Below are positions 1 to 6,436 of a stretch of 14,429 nt of DNA, in pieces. The stretch covers positions 1-14,429 of the forward strand of contig DUHF01000157.1 of the NCBI GenBank assembly GCA_013331015.1, written 5' to 3'. The number at the start of each line of letters is the position of its first letter. Within the stretch, counting starts at the first letter, position 1. The notes beneath the pieces are model-generated. The model saw only the letters and a list, made by a program, of their open reading frames with translations. It ran no database searches and was not told the DNA's origin. The position numbers and the translations under genes are program-made. The DNA comes from Methanoregula sp. Lineage in GTDB: Archaea; Halobacteriota; Methanomicrobia; Methanomicrobiales; Methanospirillaceae.

Positions 1-263
1 AGCGCAAGGATGCGGGCGAGGACGGTTGTGTTCAAATTTTTTCAACCGATTTTCATCGTTTGGGTGTGAACCCTGCCGGTTCATCATCGTTTCTACAGAG
101 CAAAAAAATCCAGATCATCTCCGGTCATTACCAAAAAAAAACCAACCGGCCCGGAAACCGCCCGGATATTCTCCATGTTTTTTCCCTTGCGAAAAAAATC
201 CGGTATGACCGTTTAAAAAAAACGGATACAAAAAAAGAACCGGAGATCGTGCTGCTCTTACGC
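1..263. other. AT-rich spacer with five oligo-A runs (minus-strand oligo-T)
   Basis: No convincing gene is seen here. Five A-runs lie at 102-108, 133-141, 192-198, 215-222 and 230-236. Read on the minus strand these are 7-9 base T-runs following the stop codon of the acetyltransferase gene, the form of an archaeal intrinsic terminator. The run at 215-222 sits inside a small inverted repeat, CCGTTT (209-214 region) with AAACGG. Open frames crossing this region have AT-driven composition (poly-Lys, poly-Phe) and do not look coding. The first ~30 bases are GC-rich and may belong to a gene outside the window. A minus-strand TTG near 35-37 would open such a frame leftwards, but there is too little sequence to call it. 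Confidence 0.6.
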
Positions 264-707
264 TCACGCGCTCCCCGCCCGGGTCATCGGGCAGACATTG
301 CAGCCCGCCATCTCGCCAAAGCAGAAGAGGAACCGGTCCCGGATCGTCCGGGGCAGCAGATCCTCGTGGATCGGCACAAAGCCGAAGGTCTTGTAAAACG
401 AGATCAGGACAAGGGTCGAGTGGATGAAGATCGCCTCTTTCCCGCACGCATCGATGAGCGCCTGCACCGCGAGCCGTGCATAACCCCTGCCCCGGTATCT
501 CCCGCCTGCAAAGACGCAGTCCATCTCAAGGCCGTCCGGGTGCCGGGTGCACCGGGCCGTTGCGGCAAGGCTGCCGTTCTCAAACACGCCAAAGACCCGC
601 TCCTCCGGCATGTCGTTCTTCTGGCCCCGGTACTCCACCCACAACTTTTCCGCGAGGGGGAATTCCTCCTTCATGAGCTCGCGGACCTCAACCCCTGTCT
701 CTCTCAT
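264..707 (-). CDS. GNAT family N-acetyltransferase
   Basis: The 147-residue product fits one GNAT domain, which transfers an acetyl group from acetyl-CoA to an amine; the substrate is unknown. The N-terminal strand and helix (VEVRELMKEEFPLAEKLW, about residues 6-23) match the usual GNAT start. The acetyl-CoA pyrophosphate-binding loop R-x-x-G-x-G is RYRGRG at residues 70-75, and the late motif SFYKTFGF is at 103-110. The C-terminal tail carries a CNVC pair followed by PMTR (136-142), outside the usual fold. An upstream ATG at 809 would add 34 low-complexity basic residues and is rejected. The ATG at 707 has no clear Shine-Dalgarno but lies about 30 bp after a TATA-like element at 736-744, so a leaderless or short-leader mRNA is plausible. 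It is divergent from the PreA-like gene and monocistronic. The family is fairly sure; the substrate is not. Confidence 0.88.
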   Translation of the reverse strand: MRETGVEVRELMKEEFPLAEKLWVEYRGQKNDMPEERVFGVFENGSLAATARCTRHPDGLEMDCVFAGGRYRGRGYARLAVQALIDACGKEAIFIHSTLVLISFYKTFGFVPIHEDLLPRTIRDRFLFCFGEMAGCNVCPMTRAGSA

Positions 708-735
708 CTGCAACGCACGGGAGTTGGCCCTGCTC

Positions 736-744
736 GTATAAGAG
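736..744 (-). promoter_or_regulatory. Putative TATA element of the GNAT gene
   Basis: On the minus strand this reads CTCTTATAC, about 30 bp before the ATG at 707. An archaeal start site about 25 bp downstream would fall just before the start codon, which fits the missing Shine-Dalgarno. An A-rich tract (complement of the T-run at 751-758) lies directly upstream. Confidence 0.4.
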
Positions 745-812
745 CGTGACTTTTTTTTGGGGGACGCGTTCCTCCCGCTTCCCTGTTGAGAGGAGCGCGG
801 TCCGGCCAACGG

Positions 813-822
813 AATTATTTAA
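813..822 (+). promoter_or_regulatory. Putative TATA element of the PreA-like gene
   Basis: AATTATTTAA stands out in a GC-rich spacer, about 35-44 bp before the ATG at 857. A GGTGG ribosome binding site follows at 841-845. The position fits a short 5' leader of about 10-15 nt. Confidence 0.4.
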
Positions 823-856
823 CCGTCCCGTCACCAACCGGGTGGATGATACCCCC

Positions 857-2062
857 ATGACGCGCTCCCCCGTCCTCACCACAACCCTTGGCACCCTCAC
901 GCTTGAGAACCCGTTCATCCTCGCATCCGCACCCCCCACCGCTTCGGTTGAAGGGATCCGCCGCGGGTTCCATGCCGGCTGGGGAGGAGCGGTCGTGAAG
1001 ACGATCCACGCGGACAGCATGGATGTCCGGGACGTCTCCCCGCGGTTCTGTGCACGGAAGGGACCGGGCGGGGAGCTCCTCGGCTTTGAGAACATCGAGC
1101 TGCTGAGCAAGAAGAGCGTCTCCTACTGGGAGACCGGGATCGCCCGGCTGAAGGACGAGTATCCGGACCAGATCCTCATTGCAAGCATCATGGGCGACAC
1201 GGATCCTGCGAGCTGGCAGGATCTTGCCAGGCGCGTGGTGGACGCCGGCTGTGATACCATCGAGCTGAACGTCTCGTGCCCGCACGGGATGCCCGAGGCC
1301 GGCGTCGGCGCCGCGATCGGCCAGAACCCCCTGCTCGTGGAACGGTTGACACGAGACGTCGTCTCCGTAGCAACGGTCCCGGTGTACGTCAAGATGACAC
1401 CGAACATCACCGACATCGTGCTCCCTGCAAAGGCCGCAGCGGCCGGGGGGGCAGCAGGGATCTCGGCGATCAACAGCGTCCAGGGCATCTTCGGCGTCGA
1501 CATCGATTCCTTCGAACCGCAGCCAGCGGCCGGGGGCCGGGGCACCCGCGGCGGGTACTCCGGGCCGGCGATCAAGCCCATCGGCCTTGAGAGGGTCTCG
1601 GCGATCGCAAAGGCGGTCCCGCTCCCCATCATGGGCATCGGGGGGATCAGCAGCTGGCAGGACGCGGCCGAGTACCTGGTGCTCGGGGCGTCCGCGGTGC
1701 AGGTCTGTACGGCCGTGATGTGGAACGGGTACGGGATCGTAAAGGAGATGAACGCCGGTCTCCTGCGCTACCTTGAGCAAAAAGGGCTCGCGTCACCGGA
1801 TGACCTGCGGGGGGCTGCCCTCCCAAACCTGGTGAGCCACCAGGCCCTTGACCGCAATGACCGGGTCCGCCCCGGCCTCGACCATCCGGAGGCGTGCGAC
1901 GGGTGCGGCCGGTGTGTCATCGCCTGCCGGGACGGGGGATACGATGCCATCCGGCTCAGGGAGAAGAGGCCGGTCTTTGATGATGCCGCCTGCGACGGCT
2001 GCGGGCTCTGCATCCTTGTCTGCCCGAAAGGCGCACTTGCTGCGGCGCGGTACCGGGGGTGA
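857..2062 (+). CDS. PreA-like dihydropyrimidine dehydrogenase/ferredoxin protein
   Basis: The 401-residue protein has a DHODH-type FMN barrel (about 1-310) followed by two [4Fe-4S] motifs. Residues matching the pyrimidine-binding half of dihydropyrimidine dehydrogenase are visible: KT at 48-49, ENIELLS at 78-84, NVSCPHG at 138-144 with the catalytic-type Cys141, K179, INSV at 205-208 and the GIGG phosphate loop at 260-263. The clusters are C347-C350-C353-C357, lacking the usual Pro after the fourth Cys, and C379-C382-C385-C389 followed by Pro. PreA normally pairs with the NAD(P)H subunit PreT, which is not next door, so the electron donor may be ferredoxin or another subunit. The start at 857 is chosen over the ATG at 746 because GGTGG lies at 841-845, a TATA element at 813-822, and homology begins here. 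The fold is confident; the pyrimidine substrate is inferred. Confidence 0.88.
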   Translation: MTRSPVLTTTLGTLTLENPFILASAPPTASVEGIRRGFHAGWGGAVVKTIHADSMDVRDVSPRFCARKGPGGELLGFENIELLSKKSVSYWETGIARLKDEYPDQILIASIMGDTDPASWQDLARRVVDAGCDTIELNVSCPHGMPEAGVGAAIGQNPLLVERLTRDVVSVATVPVYVKMTPNITDIVLPAKAAAAGGAAGISAINSVQGIFGVDIDSFEPQPAAGGRGTRGGYSGPAIKPIGLERVSAIAKAVPLPIMGIGGISSWQDAAEYLVLGASAVQVCTAVMWNGYGIVKEMNAGLLRYLEQKGLASPDDLRGAALPNLVSHQALDRNDRVRPGLDHPEACDGCGRCVIACRDGGYDAIRLREKRPVFDDAACDGCGLCILVCPKGALAAARYRG

Positions 2063-2082
2063 CGGTGGCTCCCTCACCCGTA

Positions 2083-2088
2083 TTTTTT
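2083..2088 (+). terminator. Oligo-T terminator after the PreA-like gene
   Basis: A six-T run sits 20 nt after the stop at 2060-2062, with no strong hairpin. Archaeal intrinsic termination depends mainly on such oligo-T tracts. A second T-run at 2175-2181 may act as a backup. Confidence 0.4.
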
Positions 2089-2210
2089 GGCCTGCTGATC
2101 CGGTCCCGGGCAGGTCCGGATCACGTGAATCCGGTTCTGGTGCAAAAGCCCGCAAACCCCGGAACAGGACGGAATTTTTTTAGCAAATCCGGCCACCCGG
2201 GCGGATCGGA

Positions 2211-2223
2211 ATTTTTTTTAAAC
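2211..2223 (+). promoter_or_regulatory. Putative TATA element of the secreted FecR-like gene
   Basis: The T-tract running into TAAACC lies about 20-25 bp before the start codons at 2237 and 2243. This spacing would put the transcription start almost on the ATG, suggesting a leaderless mRNA. No Shine-Dalgarno is visible, in agreement. Confidence 0.4.
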
Positions 2224-2236
2224 CGGGCCATAAAGA

Positions 2237-3196
2237 ATGGGTATGCACCGGGTCCTTCTTGCCTGTCTGGTGATAATCGCGGTCTGCGTTCCCGTTTCCG
2301 TCTCAGCGTTTGTCGACCGTAACGGCGTCACATCGGCAGCGCAGTTCCGCGATTATGTCCCTGCATCGTACCTGAAATCTGCCGGTATAACGGACGACAT
2401 GACCGTGGACCGGGCCCTTGACGCGTATATCACGCACGCGCTCAGTTTCTCATCGCCAACCGCGTACGCGTATATCTCCCAGCTCTCCAGCCCGGCACAG
2501 GTGAAGATCCACGCCGGCGGCAGCACAACCACTGCATCCCGGGGGGATGTGGTTTCTGAGGGATGGAACATCGAAGCTGGTGACGGTGTCCGTGTTGCCA
2601 TACGCTACCCGGACGGGGTCCTGCACACGATCACCGGGCCCTACACCTATACAATTCCCGCGTATGGCCAGTGGGGTTCAAGCGCCACGTTCGGCATATC
2701 CCCTGTCGGGACGAACAGCAGGGCATTTGCCACCATTCCGGACACTGCCGGCTACTCAGTCGTGACAGCCCCCATTGACTGCCGGGGTCATTTGCCGCAG
2801 AGTGCCTACCAGGTAAGGAAGGTATCCGGTACGGTATATGCGGTACATTATACCCGAAATCCCACGGCAAAGGACTATTTCGCATCCCAAATCCCGGAAG
2901 GGACAACCACTTCCTTTGGCGACCATGTCTCGATCATTGTTGGCCCCGGTTCGTCCGTGGTCATCGAGAAGGGACTGGACTCCATCTCCGTTCCCGAAAA
3001 GACCGTATTCGAACTGAGCCCCCGGTGGACCGAATGTATCATGGAGACGGACTCGGCCGGTAAACCGACCGGCCAGATGCGGGAGACGACGTTTCTTGAT
3101 TCCGTCCTCGGTACGATCAATGGGTTCATGGCAAGCATCCAGGAGAAAGCCTTTGAAATAATCCGGCCGACCACGGTCGCCGGGGTCCGGGGCTGA
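2237..3196 (+). CDS. Secreted protein with FecR-like domain, unknown function
   Basis: The 319-residue protein begins with a signal peptide: a short basic start (MHR), a hydrophobic stretch (about 6-22) and a likely cleavage site after VSA (residue 24). Residues about 88-140 resemble a FecR-type beta domain, with RGDVVSEGWNIEAGDGV followed by a YPDG turn and a TITGPYTYTI strand. Residues about 220-262 (FGDHVSIIVGPGSSVVIEKG) look like a weaker second copy. There is no C-terminal membrane anchor or sorting signal, so it is probably exported and free or loosely bound. In bacteria FecR domains relay signals at the envelope, but in archaea the role is unknown and no partner sigma factor exists. 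The start may be 2243 (M3) rather than 2237. It is monocistronic between T-runs. Export is fairly sure; the FecR match is by eye. Confidence 0.8.
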   Translation: MGMHRVLLACLVIIAVCVPVSVSAFVDRNGVTSAAQFRDYVPASYLKSAGITDDMTVDRALDAYITHALSFSSPTAYAYISQLSSPAQVKIHAGGSTTTASRGDVVSEGWNIEAGDGVRVAIRYPDGVLHTITGPYTYTIPAYGQWGSSATFGISPVGTNSRAFATIPDTAGYSVVTAPIDCRGHLPQSAYQVRKVSGTVYAVHYTRNPTAKDYFASQIPEGTTTSFGDHVSIIVGPGSSVVIEKGLDSISVPEKTVFELSPRWTECIMETDSAGKPTGQMRETTFLDSVLGTINGFMASIQEKAFEIIRPTTVAGVRG

Positions 3197-3206
3197 TTGC
3201 CGGACC

Positions 3207-3213
3207 TTTTTTT
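3207..3213 (+). terminator. Oligo-T terminator of the FecR-like gene
   Basis: A seven-T run (CTTTTTTTCTC) begins 11 nt after the stop at 3194-3196. It has the archaeal intrinsic-terminator form, in a convergent spacer. Confidence 0.5.
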
Positions 3214-3283
3214 CTCTGGTCTGGGAGCATGCGACCACGGTTCCGGAAACCAGAATCCTCAATGAAGATGGGATCCGGGTCAA

Positions 3284-3297
3284 TTTTTTTTAAAAAA
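3284..3297. terminator. Bidirectional T8A6 terminator between convergent genes
   Basis: Eight Ts followed directly by six As give an oligo-T tract on both strands. It lies about 36 nt past the minus-strand flavodoxin stop (3333-3335) and also beyond the plus-strand FecR-like gene, so it could end both transcripts. Confidence 0.5.
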
Positions 3298-3332
3298 TAC
3301 GATATGGCAACAATTGCCGCCCGGAACCGGGA

Positions 3333-3866
3333 TCATGATACCAGTGAGCCCCGGGCTTTCTCCCATTGTTTTTGGGCAAACGCTTCCGCGTCCGCAAGGT
3401 CGTTCGCATCCGGCCTTCCCTTGTTGATCCCGCCGAAATACTTCAGGAAAACGTTGGTGTTCCACCCGGCGCACCCGAACTCGCCGACAACATCATACCC
3501 TTTTATCCGCAGCTTCTCCCGCATTCCCGCATGGTTATCTGCCACAAAATTCCGGGTCACGGCAACAGCCGGGGCCCCGTAGGTCGAGAAGAGGAACGCC
3601 TTTTTGCCCTGGGCAAAGGAGAGCCGGTCGGCAAGGGTGAGCATGGGTGTGCCGAAGCTTGCGCCGTAGATCCCCGAGCCAAACCCGATCAGGTCATACT
3701 CCCGCAGCGTCTCCGGCAGGATCTCCTGCGGCGTCTTTACTTCTGCGCCAAGGACGGCCGCGATGGCGCGGGCTATCTTCTCCGTGTTGTGATGGTGGTA
3801 CGAGAAGACGATGACGAGGGATTTCACGGGTTGTGGATCGTTAAGATTATTTTCTGTCTGGTTCAT
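3333..3866 (-). CDS. Flavodoxin-family protein
   Basis: The 177-residue protein is one flavodoxin domain, predicted to bind FMN and carry electrons in the cytoplasm. After about 14 extra N-terminal residues, the first strand (KSLVIVFSY) leads into the FMN-phosphate loop SYHHHNTEKIA (22-32). IGFGSGIYGASFGTPM (60-75) and the second flavin loop near FSTYGAPAVAV (93-103) follow. This resembles the flavodoxin family found beside iron-sulfur proteins in anaerobes rather than long-chain flavodoxins. A GGTGA lies only 3 nt before the ATG, so initiation may be weak. It lies 55 nt downstream of the radical SAM gene, but an oligo-T tract in between (3905-3911) suggests it is read partly or wholly on its own. 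Redox partner unknown. Confidence 0.88.
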   Translation of the reverse strand: MNQTENNLNDPQPVKSLVIVFSYHHHNTEKIARAIAAVLGAEVKTPQEILPETLREYDLIGFGSGIYGASFGTPMLTLADRLSFAQGKKAFLFSTYGAPAVAVTRNFVADNHAGMREKLRIKGYDVVGEFGCAGWNTNVFLKYFGGINKGRPDANDLADAEAFAQKQWEKARGSLVS

Positions 3867-3904
3867 GGTTCACCATTTCAATTCCTGATAGAGAGTATGA
3901 TGAG

Positions 3905-3911
3905 AAAAAAA
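3905..3911 (-). terminator. Oligo-T tract between the radical SAM and flavodoxin genes
   Basis: Seven As on the plus strand read as TTTTTTT on the minus strand, 10 nt after the radical SAM stop (3922-3924). It could end the main operon or reduce read-through into the last flavodoxin gene. Confidence 0.45.
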
Positions 3912-3921
3912 CGTTCCCCCT

Positions 3922-5010
3922 TCACTCCCTCCCCATCAGCCCCTCCACCCACGCCTTGTTCGCGTGGAGGGCGCAGCCGCCTTCCGTCTCCGCGAGCACC
4001 CCGGGCTCCTCCCGCAGCCGGGCAAGGAGCCGCGAGCGGAGCGCTTCTTTGAGGGGCAGGTTTGCAAGGTTCGCATCCGAGTACGGCGCCGCCGGGCAGG
4101 GCTCAAGATCGCCGGACGGGCTGACGTGCACGAACCCCCGGCCGGCCGCAAGGCAGCCGCCGTACCAGTCCTCGTTGCCCGGGAAGCAGAGGAAGAGGGC
4201 AGGGTACTTCCGGTTGTGCTCGGCAAGGATCTCCTGCAACTCCTTCTTCTGCCGGTCCTTCAGGACAAGATCCCCGGTTCCCGGTTCCATGGGCACGTAC
4301 TCGACATGGGCAAAGACCCGTGATCCGGCCTCCATCATCCCGCGGACGAACGCCGTATCCGTGACCCTTGACACGTTCTCCCGCGTGGTCGTGACCGAGA
4401 TGCCAAAGAAGACCTGCCGGTCCTTCAGCCGCCCGCAGGCAGCAAGCAGCCGGTCAAATACCCCGCTGCCCCGCCGGGCATCGGTCTCCTCACGGAATCC
4501 CTCGAAGCTGATGAGCGGGACGATATTCCTGCACGCTGCGATCCGGTCGGCGGCCGCATCATCGATCAACAAGCCGTTGGTAAAGACCGGGAAGAGGAGG
4601 GCGGGATGGGCCTGTGCAAGCCCGAGGACTTCGTCGAGCCGGACCAGCGGCTCGCCGCCCGCGATGACGAGGGCCGAGACCCCGATCTCTTCAGCCTGCG
4701 CCGCGAGCGATGCAAGCACGGCAGGGCTCATCTCGGCCCGGTGCACCGTGCCGCCGCGGTGCTGCATGTAACAGCCGGCACAGGCAAGGTTGCAGCGCGA
4801 GGTGATGCTCGCGATGATGACCGGCGGGACAATCAGCCCGTCGCGCTCGTGGCGGGCCCGGACCGCCGCCGCCTTCTTCTGGTGGTGCAGGACCCGGGTT
4901 GCTGGGACGAGGAGCGCCGGGTCGGCGGCGATGATCCGGACCGCTGATGCAATCACCTCATGGATCGTTGCATCGAACGATTCCCGGTACCCTGTGCCGT
5001 CAGTTTCCAT
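3922..5010 (-). CDS. Radical SAM protein with C-terminal cysteine region
   Basis: The 362-residue protein has a radical SAM core with the cluster motif CNLACAGC (C73, C77, C80), which cleaves S-adenosylmethionine to start radical chemistry. GGEP at 118-121 contacts SAM. About 60 residues precede the core. The C-terminal third has Cys at 275, 286, 305 and 346, and the segment HVSPSGDLEPCPAAPYSD (295-312) looks like the end of a SPASM- or twitch-type domain, so a second cluster is likely. Such proteins often modify peptides, cofactors or enzymes, but no precursor peptide is visible nearby. It is the ninth gene of the redox operon; a GGAGG lies 8 nt before the ATG in a 12-nt gap from the membrane-protein gene. 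Operon flavodoxins could supply its reducing electrons (inference). Class is certain, substrate unknown. Confidence 0.9.
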   Translation of the reverse strand: METDGTGYRESFDATIHEVIASAVRIIAADPALLVPATRVLHHQKKAAAVRARHERDGLIVPPVIIASITSRCNLACAGCYMQHRGGTVHRAEMSPAVLASLAAQAEEIGVSALVIAGGEPLVRLDEVLGLAQAHPALLFPVFTNGLLIDDAAADRIAACRNIVPLISFEGFREETDARRGSGVFDRLLAACGRLKDRQVFFGISVTTTRENVSRVTDTAFVRGMMEAGSRVFAHVEYVPMEPGTGDLVLKDRQKKELQEILAEHNRKYPALFLCFPGNEDWYGGCLAAGRGFVHVSPSGDLEPCPAAPYSDANLANLPLKEALRSRLLARLREEPGVLAETEGGCALHANKAWVEGLMGRE

Positions 5011-5022
5011 ATCCGCCTCCGG

Positions 5023-5634
5023 TCATTGCGAACCGCTGCCCCCGCTTCGTTTCCTGATCCCGGTCGCTGCCCATCCGATCAGCGCACCGGAGATGATGAT
5101 AAAAGCAAGCCCGGCTGCTGCGAACTTGAAGAAGCCCGCCGCCATCGTGAACGTTGCAACCCCGTGCAGTTCCTGCGGCCATGCAGCGAGCATGACGATG
5201 AGCCCGAAGTTCTCGCAGTAATCGCAGATCCCGCCGATGACCGGCACCACGTTGAGCCGGTGCCACCGGCTCTCATGGGGGAGCCAGCGGTGCAGGAGCC
5301 ACGTGATGGTGAGCGCGTACGCGAGGGTGTAGACGGCAGGCAGGATGAGATCGAGGGGGATGATATGGGTCAGCTCGAAAGCCCGGCCGGCCTCGCCCAT
5401 TGCCGCGAGATGGGCGTACGCCTGCTCCGGGGTATAGAGGAACTCCATGTCGAGGATGCCAATCCCGCCAGTGATGGATTTGAGCTCGGCCACGCCAAAC
5501 GGGCGGCCGTTGATCAGGTACCCGAGGACAAAGAAACCGATGAGGGCTGCAAGAGTTCGGGGGCCGGTGGTGATGGCGGCGATCCGGTCTGATACGAGAT
5601 CAACGATCCGTATGCCACTTTCGGTCCCTTCCAC
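5023..5634 (-). CDS. Four-helix membrane protein, unknown family
   Basis: The 203-residue protein has hydrophobic segments at about 27-42, 93-115, 126-152 and 160-192, so about four membrane helices, with a basic Gly/Ser-rich tail (IRKRSGGSGSQ). Potential functional residues are in the loops: NGRPFG (42-47), FELTHIIPLD (86-95) and GGICDYCEN (134-142), with a CxxC-like pair C137/C140 next to acidic residues. I do not recognise the family. The start is a GTG, chosen because a strong GGGGGGAG lies about 7-10 nt upstream; the first ATG would come much later, inside the protein. It follows the EFR1-A stop by 4 nt and precedes the radical SAM gene by 12 nt, so it is co-expressed with them. A membrane partner for the radical SAM protein or a helper of the electron carriers are guesses. 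Confidence 0.82.
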   Translation of the reverse strand: MEGTESGIRIVDLVSDRIAAITTGPRTLAALIGFFVLGYLINGRPFGVAELKSITGGIGILDMEFLYTPEQAYAHLAAMGEAGRAFELTHIIPLDLILPAVYTLAYALTITWLLHRWLPHESRWHRLNVVPVIGGICDYCENFGLIVMLAAWPQELHGVATFTMAAGFFKFAAAGLAFIIISGALIGWAATGIRKRSGGSGSQ

Positions 5635-5638
5635 AGCC

Positions 5639-6436
5639 TCACTCCCCCCGCTGGTCGAGCATGTCCCTGATGCTCACGTCCGGGTGGTGGTACCGGGTTT
5701 TGCCTTTCGTCCTGCCACCGATCTCGATCGCCCCGTTCGGGCACCAGTGGATGCAGGCATAGCACTGGGTGCAGTCGTTGCCGAACTTCACGCCATCCTT
5801 TTCCACCGAGATATTCCGCGTGGGGCAGATCCGCTCGCAGGTCCGGCACTGGTTGCAGGCCGCTGTTGCATGGAGCCTTGAGGGCGTGTCATACACGCAG
5901 GTGGCAAGGTGGCGGGTGAACCGTCCCCCGAGTTTCCAGAAAGCGGAGTTGCTGCCCTCGGGCACCAGGACCCTGCGTTCCCGGACCGCGGCTGCAATCT
6001 CCGGGATCCGTGCCTTTGCTGCCGCGAACTTCTCTTCGCGGCGGGAAGCATCGCCCATCAGGTCGACAGGGCCGATGAAGTTCTCGGGCATCAGGAGGGA
6101 AAAGCCGGCCGAGAGCATATACCCCTTTTCATCAAGCAACTCCTGCAGGCGAAAGAGCGCACCGCCGGGCCGCTCCCCGCAGGTGGCAAGAGCGAAGATG
6201 TACGGGGTGCCGGAGAAGAGGATGTTGAAGACGAACTGCCGGACAATCGCCGGCATGTCAAGGAAATGGACCGGGAACGCGATGCCCACCGCGTCCGCTT
6301 CGGGGGTGTACCCGCCGTAGTGCATTGCCCGGCGCAGCGGGATCAGTTTCGTGTCGCCGCCCAGTTCCTCTGCCAGTGCCCGGGCAGCAGCAAGCGTGTT
6401 GCCGGTGCCGGTGAAGTAGTAAATAATCGTCTTCAT
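5639..6436 (-). CDS. EFR1-family flavodoxin/ferredoxin fusion, copy A
   Basis: The 265-residue protein joins an N-terminal flavodoxin-like domain to a C-terminal 2x[4Fe-4S] ferredoxin, the layout of the EFR1 family. The flavin loop is YYFTGTGNTLAAARAL (6-21). The clusters are C194-C197-C200-C204-Pro and C222-C225-C228-C232-Pro, so one polypeptide could pass electrons between FMN and two clusters in the cytoplasm. The tail GRTKGKTRYHHPD followed by a short acidic helix is shared with copy B. Its ATG overlaps the TGA of the Isf-like gene (ATGA, 6433-6436), and GGGGAG lies upstream; a longer frame from 6493 is rejected. It is paralogous to the 8816-9649 gene but clearly diverged, so the two copies probably have different partners. 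Function as an electron carrier is inferred from domains; partner unknown. Confidence 0.92.
   Translation of the reverse strand: MKTIIYYFTGTGNTLAAARALAEELGGDTKLIPLRRAMHYGGYTPEADAVGIAFPVHFLDMPAIVRQFVFNILFSGTPYIFALATCGERPGGALFRLQELLDEKGYMLSAGFSLLMPENFIGPVDLMGDASRREEKFAAAKARIPEIAAAVRERRVLVPEGSNSAFWKLGGRFTRHLATCVYDTPSRLHATAACNQCRTCERICPTRNISVEKDGVKFGNDCTQCYACIHWCPNGAIEIGGRTKGKTRYHHPDVSIRDMLDQRGE

Larger units (their letters stand above)
2063..2236. other. Intergenic spacer with T-runs and a dyad
   Basis: No gene is seen. T-runs lie at 2083-2088, 2175-2181 and 2212-2219, the last two each inside a repeated CGGAATTTTTTT block. The first two may terminate the PreA-like transcript; the last forms the TATA region of the next gene. 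A dyad, CCGGAT (2116-2121) and ATCCGG (2129-2134), flanks CACGTGA. Confidence 0.5.

Noticed and set aside
60..749. Plus-strand open frame of 229 codons across the left spacer and the GNAT gene
   Set aside because: Its first part is poly-Lys spacer and the rest is antisense to the GNAT domain with its R-x-x-G-x-G motif.
815..1780. Minus-strand open frame of 321 codons opposite the PreA-like gene
   Set aside because: Antisense to a well-supported enzyme; repetitive Asp/Arg/Gly/Pro composition and no domain.
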